DNA of 64,000 bases from Anderseniella sp. (GTDB lineage Bacteria > Pseudomonadota > Alphaproteobacteria > Rhizobiales > Aestuariivirgaceae), in NCBI GenBank assembly GCA_028289645.1, contig JANQOK010000017.1, positions 372,001-436,000 of the forward strand, in the 5' to 3' direction. Below the pieces are notes generated by a model. It was not told the DNA's origin and did not search any database. It was given only the letters and a program-made list of their open reading frames with translations. Positions 7,159-15,096 of this stretch are shown in pieces (the stretch's first letter is position 1; each line of letters begins with the position of its first letter). A program made the position numbers and the translations under genes.

Positions 7159-8385
7159 TTACCGGCCAGCCGCTATGCTGACCACATTCTGACTGCCGTC
7201 CACTTCTGACAAGGCATAAGCCTGCCAAGCTGACATGATTTCTTTTCGCCGCTCCAGGTAATCAGTCCTGTGATACGCGGCCTCAGATTTGTTTTGAACG
7301 CCATGAGCTAGGCAACGCTCCACGGCGGCCGGTGGAAACCCTGTTTCATTCGCGCACCAATCCCTGAAACAGCTTCGCATACCGTGAATCGTGAACTGCC
7401 AACCATGGCGTTTGAGCAACTGAAGCATAGCCATGTTCGACATTGGACGCCGACTGCGGTTGCTTTCGAACAGCCACCCGCCCCGCTTTGTAACAGGTGC
7501 GACGACTTCAAGAATTTCTAGGCACCGTGACGTAAGTGGAATGCAGTGTTCCTCGTCCATTTTCATCCGCTCCGCAGGGATTGTCCAAAGCGCCTTGTCC
7601 ATGTCTATCTCTGTCCACTTGGCACCTATCGTTTCGCCGGTCCGACACGCACACAGAACAGTGAACTCCAACCCTAGCCGGCTCATTGTCGGCAATTCGT
7701 CATTGCGCAGCCACTTCATGAACTCTGGCAAGTCTTGGTATCGAATTGCCTTGAAATGCCTTGGCCTGTTTTTCTTGCGGTCCACCTTCAGAATATCGCC
7801 AACGCCATTGACCGGGTTTTCACCACTGAATTGTCCAGGCTGTCCCTTGGCGAAATTGAACACAGTTGCTATGCGCTGTTTCACACGCTGCGCGGTCTGC
7901 AGTTTAGTATGCCATATCGGGCTCAGTGCTGAGACGATTTCAGGCGTAGAGATTTCATCAATCCGCCGGTGGCCGAGGCTTGGGAATGCGTATTGAGTTA
8001 GCGTGTTTATCCACTGCTGGCGGTGTTTGGGATTTTTCCAGTGCGCCTTGTGCTTGGTGTGATACTCCCGTGCCAGCTGCTCAAAGGTCTTTATGTCCGC
8101 GCTCTTGCGCTGCGTCACTGTCGGGTCCAGCCCTTCCCGCGCGTCCCTGCGGTAATCCCGTGCCCGGTCTCTGGCCGCCGCAAGGCTCACGTTCTTGTAG
8201 GAACCCAAGCCAATGTCGCGCCGCCTGCCCTGCACTATGATGCGCAGCAGCCATCGCTTTGCGTTCTTGTTGTCCGCAACCAAATACAACCCGTCGCCGT
8301 CTGAGTAACGCCCAGGTTTTGAGATGGCCTCAATCTTTTTGACAGTCAGTTGGCTGGTTTTGTGCCGTCCTGTAGGCTTGTTCAC
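7159..8385 (-). CDS. int: Tyrosine-type site-specific integrase (P4-like, N-terminal DUF4102 domain)
   Basis: The 408-residue protein has the P4-integrase layout: an N-terminal arm-binding domain (KIEAISKPGRYSDGDGLYLVADNKNAKRWLLR, residues about 15-50), a core-binding domain, and a catalytic domain. The visible catalytic residues are Arg in CACRTGETIGAKW, His-x-x-Arg in TIHGMRSCFRDW, a His in CLAHGVQNKSEAAYHR and the Tyr nucleophile in AYHRTDYLERRKEIM. The start codon is GTG with GGGG five bases upstream. It catalyses integration and excision, usually at the 3' end of a tRNA gene. Its start faces the candidate att site at 8549. The C-terminus is complete. Confidence 0.93.
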   Translation of the reverse strand: MNKPTGRHKTSQLTVKKIEAISKPGRYSDGDGLYLVADNKNAKRWLLRIIVQGRRRDIGLGSYKNVSLAAARDRARDYRRDAREGLDPTVTQRKSADIKTFEQLAREYHTKHKAHWKNPKHRQQWINTLTQYAFPSLGHRRIDEISTPEIVSALSPIWHTKLQTAQRVKQRIATVFNFAKGQPGQFSGENPVNGVGDILKVDRKKNRPRHFKAIRYQDLPEFMKWLRNDELPTMSRLGLEFTVLCACRTGETIGAKWTEIDMDKALWTIPAERMKMDEEHCIPLTSRCLEILEVVAPVTKRGGWLFESNRSRRPMSNMAMLQLLKRHGWQFTIHGMRSCFRDWCANETGFPPAAVERCLAHGVQNKSEAAYHRTDYLERRKEIMSAWQAYALSEVDGSQNVVSIAAGR

Positions 8386-8447
8386 GTTCGCCCCACATAA
8401 ATAGGTGTTTCATGGCAATTCACCCCACATTCTACATTGGTTCGTAG

Positions 8448-8472
8448 TGAACGGCAATGAACGGGCATGAAC
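8448..8472. repeat. Three TGAAC direct repeats phased at 10 bp
   Basis: TGAAC begins at 8448, 8458 and 8468, the first two copies extending to TGAACGG. The 10-bp period puts all copies on one face of the helix. The array lies between the integrase start and the candidate att core, where excisionase or integrase arm-binding sites are found in lambdoid and P4-like elements. The role is inferred from position and phasing. Confidence 0.5.
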
Positions 8473-8548
8473 ACATCCACATGATTTAACATTGTTTTTC
8501 AGCTAAAATTGTACGGTACTGAATGAGCCTGGACAGCAGTTAGAAAGA

Positions 8549-8562
8549 CTCCCCCTCCGCCA
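8549..8562 (+). other. Candidate attachment-site core matching a tRNA-Ser 3' end
   Basis: CTCCCCCTCCGCCA matches the 3' acceptor strand, discriminator base and CCA of alphaproteobacterial tRNA-Ser genes. No T-loop or other tRNA part precedes it, so this is not a tRNA gene. P4-type integrases recombine into tRNA 3' ends and leave such a fragment at one border, with the whole tRNA at the other. Its location about 160 bases beyond the integrase start fits. The other border is outside the window, so the direct repeat cannot be confirmed. Confidence 0.45.
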
Positions 8563-8572
8563 GGTGTTTTTG

Positions 8573-8608
8573 CACAAACAATTGTGGTCACCCGCACAAT
8601 GACTTGTG
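8573..8608. repeat. Two CACAA-N4-TTGTG inverted repeats, 22 bp apart
   Basis: CACAA-acaa-TTGTG occupies 8573-8586 and CACAA-tgac-TTGTG occupies 8595-8608. Both are followed by G, and their starts are 22 bp apart, about two helical turns. They sit just outside the candidate att core, so they may belong to the host side of the junction or be recombination-accessory sites. The binding protein is unknown. Confidence 0.5.
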
Positions 8609-8669
8609 GACGGGAGGTTTACTCCCCGATTTGCTTTCCAATCGTCGGAAAGTCAGGGAACGTCAGCAG

Positions 8670-9608
8670 TTAAGCAGGCGATTGATTGCGATCTTCGTCG
8701 AACTTGGATCTAAGATATTTCGCGTAAATCCCGCGCCATCCGGATTGGGGCGTGGTCAAAAACCAGGAATGCCGGATGTCCCAACTGGTTTCCCAAACAC
8801 GCCGTAAACGTCCTTCCGCATAGGGGAAGCCAGCCACCGAGTAGACCGTTATTTCACAAAAGTAAATGACGCTTCCGCACAGGTAGAAATCGCAGCGAAT
8901 ATGATCGAAACCGGCACCCAGGCGTTCGGCCATCCTCACAATCTCGCGATACTGCGCCGGCGGGTCGGTGGCCTCGTACACAAATGTCGGGCTGTACTGC
9001 GCTTCAAAGCGGCTTCCGTCCCTGTCATATCTTGTATTGGTCGGGTTCGGACCGTGACTTTGTCTTAAACATTGGGTGTGCTGGACGATGCCGTTCATCA
9101 CATAGACGTTGTAGTCTTCCAGCGGCTCGCCGTTCACACCTGTGACCAGTTCTTCAATGAAAATTTTGCGGTCTATGTCGCGATACGCCCATTCACCGTT
9201 TCCCTGACCATATGGCCTGGCCAGCCAGTTGTCTGTCATCGCCTTCAGCTTGTCGCGGTCCACAGCCTGTCCGCGAAGAAAATAGAATTGTCCAGAGGCG
9301 TGATTGCTTTTCAGGACTGCTGGGCCCTTGAGCAACTCTTCGGGTATGTCATTAAAGTCAACGCCAACCCACAGGGTTCTGGGAATCGAGACATTTGGCA
9401 GCCTCGACGCCGCGAACCGCTTTGCCAGCAGCTTGTCACTTATCTGCTGGAACAAAGGATTTCGGTCGAAGATCTTTCTCCACAGGAATTTCTCTTCGAA
9501 ACTGACAGGCACAGCAACGTTTGGGTAACGCCCCATCTTCTGCCTGCATTGATGTGTCAGTCGGAAATGCCTGACGTAGACAAATGCATTGACTGCAACT
9601 TGCCACAT
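8670..9608 (-). CDS. TupA-like ATP-grasp protein (surface polysaccharide or teichuronopeptide-type ligase family)
   Basis: The 312-residue product resembles the ATP-grasp family named after teichuronopeptide protein TupA. Visible features are a lysine-containing strand LKGPAVLKSNHASGQFYFL (nucleotide binding), an acidic IFIEELVTG strand and the C-terminal AGFDHIRCDFYLCGSVIYFCEITVYSVAGF segment typical of the metal-binding ATP-grasp fold. Such enzymes are thought to join an amino acid to a sugar acid of a surface polymer. The ATG at 9608 has GGAGG seven bases upstream. It stands alone beyond the att-like site with no glycosyltransferase neighbours, so its substrate cannot be inferred. The 268 bases between it and the next gene show nothing recognisable. 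Confidence 0.65.
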   Translation of the reverse strand: MWQVAVNAFVYVRHFRLTHQCRQKMGRYPNVAVPVSFEEKFLWRKIFDRNPLFQQISDKLLAKRFAASRLPNVSIPRTLWVGVDFNDIPEELLKGPAVLKSNHASGQFYFLRGQAVDRDKLKAMTDNWLARPYGQGNGEWAYRDIDRKIFIEELVTGVNGEPLEDYNVYVMNGIVQHTQCLRQSHGPNPTNTRYDRDGSRFEAQYSPTFVYEATDPPAQYREIVRMAERLGAGFDHIRCDFYLCGSVIYFCEITVYSVAGFPYAEGRLRRVWETSWDIRHSWFLTTPQSGWRGIYAKYLRSKFDEDRNQSPA

Positions 9609-9876
9609 GCAACAACCTCCGCCGGGCAACTATCTGGTAGCGGCACACAATTCGGCAAAGCAGCGCCCGTTGTAAAGTTCCTACTGCAAACTCTTCAACC
9701 AGAAACGCTGTGCGATCTATTGACTGCATGCTGTTCCATGGCATGCGAAGGCTTGCCAGTTGGCGGGTTGACTTGCCTGTCATGTACTGGCCAGCCGTCG
9801 CAGCTCTGCCTGTACACTGAGGCCGGTGCTGCGTTCGCATGTGTATGCTCCGAAAAAGACTGCCGGTCGTTGCACA

Positions 9877-10413
9877 CTAGATGGCCAGGCCAATTGCCCG
9901 GTTGATTTTCCTGCCCGCGTTGACCGCATGGTAAGTCGGATACGGCGAACGCTGGGACAGATCTATATCGCGCTGGAGCCACTCGTGCTCTTCCAGAAGG
10001 CCGAGTGAGTTGGACAAGGCACGATCTGTGATCGCGCCCAACCCCGATCTGATCGTCGAAAAGCGTTTCGGGGTTTCAGTGACTGCCAGAATGGGCACCG
10101 ACCAATTCCGCCTGACAACGGCGAATGAGTCTTCTTCAGGCACGAGCGTCATGATGCCGTTTGCCATCGCGGCTGCGGCCTGTCCGGTTTGGGTCAAGCG
10201 GAATTCCGGCCGCAAGGGATGGCCATGGCCCGGGTTTCGCTCAAGCAGTCCAATCTGGAGCAGATTGTCCAGGCTTGATGCAAACGAGGACCGGCTGGCC
10301 TGAGTTGCCGCTATCAACGGGGCCTGACGGCCCGGAACACCAGAGTGCAAAAGCGCCAGGATTTTTAGTGACCAGGCCCTGGATGTGATGTTGACAAGCA
10401 ATCCGATATCCAT
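9877..10413 (-). CDS. HxlR-type transcriptional regulator with two winged-helix domains
   Basis: The 178-residue protein contains two winged-helix segments. The first (residues about 10-80) has SRAWSLKILALLHSGVPGRQ and a second helix pair ending LLQIGLLERNPG. The second (about 100-170) reads RRNWSVPILAVTETPKRFSTIRSGLGAITDRALSNSLGLLEEHEWLQRD, the classic HxlR pattern, ending in PTYHAVNAGRKI. HxlR proteins are usually single-domain dimers of about 110 residues, so this looks like an internal duplication. It is divergent from the VOC-fold gene with a palindrome between them, suggesting local control of that gene. No ribosome binding site precedes the ATG. Confidence 0.75.
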   Translation of the reverse strand: MDIGLLVNITSRAWSLKILALLHSGVPGRQAPLIAATQASRSSFASSLDNLLQIGLLERNPGHGHPLRPEFRLTQTGQAAAAMANGIMTLVPEEDSFAVVRRNWSVPILAVTETPKRFSTIRSGLGAITDRALSNSLGLLEEHEWLQRDIDLSQRSPYPTYHAVNAGRKINRAIGLAI

Positions 10414-10430
10414 AAATTATAGTTACTATA
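10391..10430 (+). promoter_or_regulatory. Promoter and palindromic operator of the regulator/VOC gene pair
   Basis: TATAGTTACTATA (10418-10430) is a perfect inverted repeat around a central T, five bases from the regulator start codon. On the plus strand a consensus -35 hexamer TTGACA (10391-10396) is followed after 16 bp by TAAATT (10413-10418), a four-of-six match to a -10 box. The operator would then cover the transcription start of the VOC gene. The reading as a repressor site for the HxlR-type protein is inferred. Confidence 0.55.
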
Positions 10431-10453
10431 TTTTCGCTACATGAGGAAGTGCC

Positions 10454-10825
10454 ATGCCGGTAGTTACTTTGGACGATAAAATCACTTTGGCACTCTCGGT
10501 TCGTGACAGGCATGCAAGTGCACAATGGTATGAAAAACACCTGGGCTTTGAGTTGCTGGTTCACATCGATGAAGCTGGCTGGAGCGAGATGCGAACCAAC
10601 ACCGAAGGCGTCACACTGGGATTGGGCGAGCAGGCAGGGCCTAATCCCGGCAACACTGTGCCGGTGTTCGGCGTTGCAGACATTGCGGCGGCACGCGCGG
10701 CGCTGGAGGCTGTTGAGGTCGAATTTGATGGGGAAACCGAAACCATCGAGGGAATGGTCAGCACCGCGACATTCTATGACCTGGATGGCAACGCCCTCAT
10801 GCTGGCTCAGGACCTGACAAACTAA
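10454..10825 (+). CDS. VOC-fold protein (glyoxalase/bleomycin-resistance/dioxygenase superfamily)
   Basis: The 123-residue protein shows the paired beta-alpha-beta-beta-beta modules of the vicinal-oxygen-chelate fold. It begins ITLALSVRDRHASAQWYEKHLGFELL and ends TATFYDLDGNALMLAQDL, the usual C-terminal module. Members include glyoxalases, antibiotic-binding proteins and dioxygenases; the substrate is not predictable here. GAGGAAG precedes the ATG. It is divergent from the tandem HxlR regulator, which probably controls it in response to a small reactive compound. Confidence 0.8.
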   Translation: MPVVTLDDKITLALSVRDRHASAQWYEKHLGFELLVHIDEAGWSEMRTNTEGVTLGLGEQAGPNPGNTVPVFGVADIAAARAALEAVEVEFDGETETIEGMVSTATFYDLDGNALMLAQDLTN

Positions 10826-10949
10826 GCAAAACGGTACAGAAAACTGAATGGCAATCCGCTGAACTTGCAAGTCCGCATCGCGGTCGATGTGGACTGGCGG
10901 CAGCGGCCAACATGGATGCCCCGGTTGCCTGCGCCTTCAATATCAGAAG

Positions 10950-11342
10950 TTAAGGCTCAGTCCGGTGATCTGAAGCGCGGTCGCGCTCATACTGCTTTGC
11001 AACAGGAAATGGCGGCAGCCAGGATTCACGGCGGATTGTCCAGAGCTCATAAGTCGGCGTCAGTTGGTCTGGGGCATCGAGAGCGCCGAGGTTCACTTCG
11101 ATTTCGTCGCCACTGCGGGCGAAAACCGAAGAACCACAGCGTGGGCAGAAAGCCCGTCCGCGGTATTCGCTGGTTGCACCCTCAATCGTTACCGCATCCT
11201 GAGGAAATATCGCGGAAGCATGAAACAGGGCACCGTGGTGTTTTCGGCAGTCGAGACAGTGGCACAAGCCAACCCGGTATGGTTCTCCCTCAGCGACAAA
11301 TCTAACGTGGCCGCACTGGCAACCGCCGGTGAACCGGTCCAT
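10950..11342 (-). CDS. GFA-family zinc protein (glutathione-dependent formaldehyde-activating-like)
   Basis: The 130-residue product carries the GFA pattern of zinc-binding cysteines: GGCQCGHVRF near residue 7, CHCLDCRKHHG near 27 and FCPRCGS near 65. Family members bind glutathione adducts, but most have no tested activity. A strong AAAGGAG ribosome binding site lies seven bases before the ATG at 11342. It stands alone on the minus strand; about 120 bases separate the VOC gene from its stop, and the genes converge. Confidence 0.85.
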   Translation of the reverse strand: MDRFTGGCQCGHVRFVAEGEPYRVGLCHCLDCRKHHGALFHASAIFPQDAVTIEGATSEYRGRAFCPRCGSSVFARSGDEIEVNLGALDAPDQLTPTYELWTIRRESWLPPFPVAKQYERDRASDHRTEP

Positions 11343-11464
11343 GGCGCAACTCCTTTTGAAATCAATTTTTCGGCGTAGTTACGATGAATATCAAGTTGAT
11401 TGCAAATGACCGGACCGAGCCAGGGCACGTATCATGATGTTTTCATCCGCAATCGGTGCTTGGC

Positions 11465-12529
11465 CTAGAAACTGACCGACAGGCGGCCACCGCCGATGAC
11501 CGACAGGTAGTTCGGTTTCGCCAGCCCGCTGACTGTGCTGCTCAGCGACAGCGAGACGGAGTTGGAAAGCTGGAAGTCGGACCCTGCAGTGACGTTGACA
11601 TCGAACTCCTGGGTATCGGCCTCAATGGTGCTGGTTGCAGTGACGGACCTCAGGAACGTCCACTCGCCTTCTACACTGACCACAGGCTGAATGGTCACTC
11701 CGTTTCCCAGCACATGGGTGTATGTGGCGGATCCGCCGAACGCCATTGTGCCGGTGCGGGTCGTCGATGCATCAAACTCGGTCGGGGGGGCCTCGCTGTT
11801 GGCGTACGCGTCATCGCGTTCCTTATTGAAACTTACCCCGATGGTTGGCGCGATCAGCCAACTGCCGGCCTGATGATAACTGGTCAGCGACCCGTTCAGG
11901 CCCCAGCTTTCCGAGTTGTAATCGGCGGTAACACCGCCGCTGCCGGCACTGTTGTCCGTCCAAGTGTACAGGAACGAGCCGGTGAGAACCAAGGTGCCGG
12001 TCAGGAACAGGGCCATGTATGGGCCGACACTTATGGCGCTGGTTGCCGATGTGCCGGCAACGAATGCGTTGGAGATGTCTGTTGCAGCGTGATTGAGGAT
12101 GGCGCCCAGTGTAAGTTTGCTGTTGATCTGCGTATCTGCACCGAGGCTGACGGACAACTGGCTGCCGTCATAGGCGCGCAGTTGTTCTCTGTCTTCTATG
12201 TATCCCGCACTGCCGTCGAGCCAGACATTCCATCCGGCTGCCGTCTGTTGCGTCATCAGATCAGCGGTCGGGACAATGCTGTATCCGGCTGGCTCCATGA
12301 CAACGCCGTCCTGCAGGCCTCCGCTCGTCGCGGAGGCCCAGCGCTTTCTCCCGACATCCCGCACGATCTGCCGAATGCGCCGGGACTGTTCGATATTCAA
12401 TTGCGGCTTAATGATCGCCTGGATGAAGTCGAATTCCTGGGCGGCGGTCCTGTCTGGCAGGAACGTCACTCCAATCGTCACCGATAGGCACAGGGTGAGC
12501 ATTCTCGCAAGATGTCTGAACACCAACAA
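11465..12529 (-). CDS. Autotransporter-type outer-membrane beta-barrel protein
   Basis: After a signal peptide (MLTLCLSVTIGVTFLPDRTAAQ) and a short linker, residues about 95-354 form alternating amphipathic strands: WNVWLDGSAGYIED, LSVSLGADTQINSKLTLGAILNH and so on to the final GGRLSVSF. The terminal Phe is the recognition signal for the BAM outer-membrane assembly machinery. This matches the autotransporter beta-domain, but almost no passenger precedes it. The start is uncertain: GGAGG stands five bases before a TTG at 12529 and eight before a TTG at 12526. A GTG at 12541 and an ATG at 12502 are alternatives. About 165 bases separate it from the SPOR gene upstream. Confidence 0.8.
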   Translation of the reverse strand: MLVFRHLARMLTLCLSVTIGVTFLPDRTAAQEFDFIQAIIKPQLNIEQSRRIRQIVRDVGRKRWASATSGGLQDGVVMEPAGYSIVPTADLMTQQTAAGWNVWLDGSAGYIEDREQLRAYDGSQLSVSLGADTQINSKLTLGAILNHAATDISNAFVAGTSATSAISVGPYMALFLTGTLVLTGSFLYTWTDNSAGSGGVTADYNSESWGLNGSLTSYHQAGSWLIAPTIGVSFNKERDDAYANSEAPPTEFDASTTRTGTMAFGGSATYTHVLGNGVTIQPVVSVEGEWTFLRSVTATSTIEADTQEFDVNVTAGSDFQLSNSVSLSLSSTVSGLAKPNYLSVIGGGRLSVSF

Positions 12530-12696
12530 TCCAGCCTCCACCGCTCGTCATCTCAGCTATGTTGATGATAACAGTGTCCGGCGCGATTGACCACCTGATG
12601 CATCTGTTTGAGGCATATGAGTAGCCCGCCAAGCAGGAAGGTACTGCAGGACCGGAGCTGATCCTTCGACTGTTTTCAGTGATGCAACTTCACAGC

Positions 12697-15078
12697 TCAG
12701 CGGCGCCGGACGAGGCAATCACGCTCGCCGGCGGCGATGAGCTTGTTGCACAATTCGGTTGCTGCGCGCTTTGAGGACATTGGACCCATGCCGAGACGGT
12801 AGAATGTGCCGCTGGCGCCGAGATTGGTCTGCTGTACTGCCGGTGGCAGGTTTCCGATAATATTGCCATGTCTCGATCGCAACTGCTGGAACTGTCCGAG
12901 AGCCTCCTGCTCAGACCTGTAGGCGGCCAACTGCACCACATATCCCGACCCGGCGGGAGCGTTGGCTGCCTGGTTCTGAGTGGCAGGCGGCGGAGAGAAC
13001 GATTGCAACGACTGCTGGGTTATCGGCTGCTGCGGCGCCGGTGGCGGTGTCGGCAGCGGTTGTGGAGCAACGACGGCCTGCTGCTGGAACGGCTGTGGCG
13101 CCGGTTGCTGAACCTGCTGCGCAGGTTGACCTGGAGAATTCAACGGTGCCCGAAAACCGGACAACGGGTCATCGTCACGAGATGGATTCCGGGTTTGCGG
13201 TGCAGCTGGTGCCAGTACCGGCGGCGGTATCTGACTGGTCACTGGCGGCTGCACCTGAGGGTTCACGATGGCCGCCTGCTGCTGCAGGTCAATCGGTGCA
13301 TTCAGTTGCTGGGACGGCGCCGGAGCTGGTGTCGGCTGCAGTACCGGCTGGAACTGCGTCGAAGGCGCCTGCTGTACCGAGGCTACAAGATTACGCGGTT
13401 TGCTGCGCGGTATGGGCGGCTGGGTTATTGACCCCTGTCGGACCGGTTCTGCGGCGGTCGGTGGCGGCAGTGCAGGAGATTGCGCGGCCGCAGGCGGAGG
13501 TGCCGGCGTAAAAACGGCAGAAGCCGCCGGTTCATTGCCGGCGGCCCCCTGATTTTCGTTATTCTCCCTCGCCGCGCTGGCTGTCTGCTGCGCGGGGTCC
13601 GGCCCGGCGTTTCCGGGTGTTAGCGAGCCCTGTGTCTGCGGCGGCGGCGGCAGCGGCAGGGGCAGCAGGTTGCCTTCGCCCGAGTTGCCGGCCGGCGCCT
13701 GCGGGGTTTCCTGCCGCGGCACGATCCGCTCAGGTTCATTGGCGCTGCCTGTGCCGAGAATGCGGTCGTAGATCAGTTTCTTGCCCTGCGCAGGTGCGGC
13801 GGCCGGCGGATTTGCCGTCGCATCGGGCTGCGCCTTGGCCGGGGTTTCCGGCGCAGTGACCGTCGGAACTTCCGTTGTTGCGCCGCCTGTCGTGGTTTTC
13901 TGCTGCGAGTACCAGTAAATCAGGCCGGCAGCGATAGTGCCGATAATCAGCAGGGCGAGGACGACCATAATCAAACCGCCCCAGCGGCGAGGTTCGTCCT
14001 CTTCGTAATCCTCATCGTCGTATTCGCGATAGGCCTGTGAATAGTCACTGGCCGTGCGTCCGCCATATTCGCGCTGGTCGTCAAACGGGTCGTCGAAATC
14101 AGGGCGCAATGGTTCATTGCGCCCGACTGGTGGCGACGAGCGACCCAGCGGCGCGGCCGGACGATATCCGTTGTCCTCGAACAGGTCATACTCGCTGGAC
14201 GGAGGCGCAAAGCGGCCACCCTGCCCGGGTGCACCAGGAGGAGCCGGTGGACGCGGTGCGGCGTATCCGCCACGCCCATACGGATCCGCACCTTGTGGCG
14301 GGTACCCCTGAGGTGGCTGCGCACGCGGGCCAGGCGGTTGCCCGTAACCGGGTACTGCCTGCCCCGGCCGGTAAGCCGGTGACGGGTGTTGAGGCGGTTG
14401 CGGCTGTCCGTACTGTGGCTGTCCGTACGGTGACTGTGGCGGTGCAAACTGTCCGGGCCTCGGAGGTGCCCCGGCAACGCCTGGAGCGCGAACCGGTTGC
14501 AATTGCGTGGGCCGTGGTGCCGGTGCGGCCGGTCTTTGCGGCGGCGCTGCAGCAGGTGCAGGTGACGGTGCCGGCGATGACAGTACCGGCTTGGCAGGCG
14601 CTGGCGGCGGCTGAACCGGTTTGGCGGCCGGCTTCTTCGGCGGGGCTGCCTCTGCACGAGCGGTCTCGACCTCCTTCTTGGCGAAAGAGAATTTGTCGAG
14701 GCCGGGAGACGCGCTGCGTTTTTTCACGGCTTCTTCGGCCGCGGCGCGATGCTGGCGCAGACGCTCGGCAAACGCGTCGTCTTTGGCGCCAGATGCCGCC
14801 TGGTGCCGGTCTGATGCAGCGGTCGGCCTTTCCGAGCTTGCCGCAGCTTTCGCCGATTGCGGCTTCGACCGCTCGGGCGCCCTGGCGGCCGCTCCCGGTC
14901 GAGGTGCCATCGGAGCCGGTTTTGAAACCACCTTGGCATCGCCGCGCGCAACCGGCTTTTCCGGTGCCTTGGCAGGTGCTGATGGCGCTTCCGGCTTGGA
15001 AGAGCTGTCCTCGGTTATACCGAGACGATCGCGCCAACTACCGCGACTGCCCGGTTTGCTATTTGATTCCTGATCCAT
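12697..15078 (-). CDS. SPOR-domain envelope protein, proline-rich (793 aa)
   Basis: The protein is single-pass: a long Pro/Ala/Gln-rich cytoplasmic part, a transmembrane helix at about residues 368-392 (GGLIMVVLALLIIGTIAAGLIYWY), a long Pro/Gln-rich periplasmic spacer and a C-terminal SPOR domain (SGYVVQLAAYRSEQEALGQFQQLRSRHG to LIAAGERDCLVRRR). SPOR domains bind denuded glycan strands at the septum, so it probably acts in cell-wall synthesis or division. It lies 18 bases after argS, a linkage typical of Hyphomicrobiales. There nagZ and scpAB normally follow; here they are absent and an autotransporter gene is next. Only the fold, not the enzyme partner, can be inferred. Confidence 0.88.
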   Translation of the reverse strand: MDQESNSKPGSRGSWRDRLGITEDSSSKPEAPSAPAKAPEKPVARGDAKVVSKPAPMAPRPGAAARAPERSKPQSAKAAASSERPTAASDRHQAASGAKDDAFAERLRQHRAAAEEAVKKRSASPGLDKFSFAKKEVETARAEAAPPKKPAAKPVQPPPAPAKPVLSSPAPSPAPAAAPPQRPAAPAPRPTQLQPVRAPGVAGAPPRPGQFAPPQSPYGQPQYGQPQPPQHPSPAYRPGQAVPGYGQPPGPRAQPPQGYPPQGADPYGRGGYAAPRPPAPPGAPGQGGRFAPPSSEYDLFEDNGYRPAAPLGRSSPPVGRNEPLRPDFDDPFDDQREYGGRTASDYSQAYREYDDEDYEEDEPRRWGGLIMVVLALLIIGTIAAGLIYWYSQQKTTTGGATTEVPTVTAPETPAKAQPDATANPPAAAPAQGKKLIYDRILGTGSANEPERIVPRQETPQAPAGNSGEGNLLPLPLPPPPQTQGSLTPGNAGPDPAQQTASAARENNENQGAAGNEPAASAVFTPAPPPAAAQSPALPPPTAAEPVRQGSITQPPIPRSKPRNLVASVQQAPSTQFQPVLQPTPAPAPSQQLNAPIDLQQQAAIVNPQVQPPVTSQIPPPVLAPAAPQTRNPSRDDDPLSGFRAPLNSPGQPAQQVQQPAPQPFQQQAVVAPQPLPTPPPAPQQPITQQSLQSFSPPPATQNQAANAPAGSGYVVQLAAYRSEQEALGQFQQLRSRHGNIIGNLPPAVQQTNLGASGTFYRLGMGPMSSKRAATELCNKLIAAGERDCLVRRR

Positions 15079-15096
15079 CCGGTTCCCATCAAACCC

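Noticed and set aside
8541-8562. A complete tRNA-Ser gene at the element border
   Set aside because: Only the acceptor 3' strand and CCA match; the T-loop and the rest are absent.
9072-9905. Plus-strand 277-codon frame opposite the ATP-grasp gene
   Set aside because: The minus-strand protein has clear ATP-grasp features and a good ribosome binding site; this frame has neither.
10865-11305. Plus-strand frame of 146 codons
   Set aside because: It is antisense to the GFA gene, whose cysteine motifs are unmistakable.
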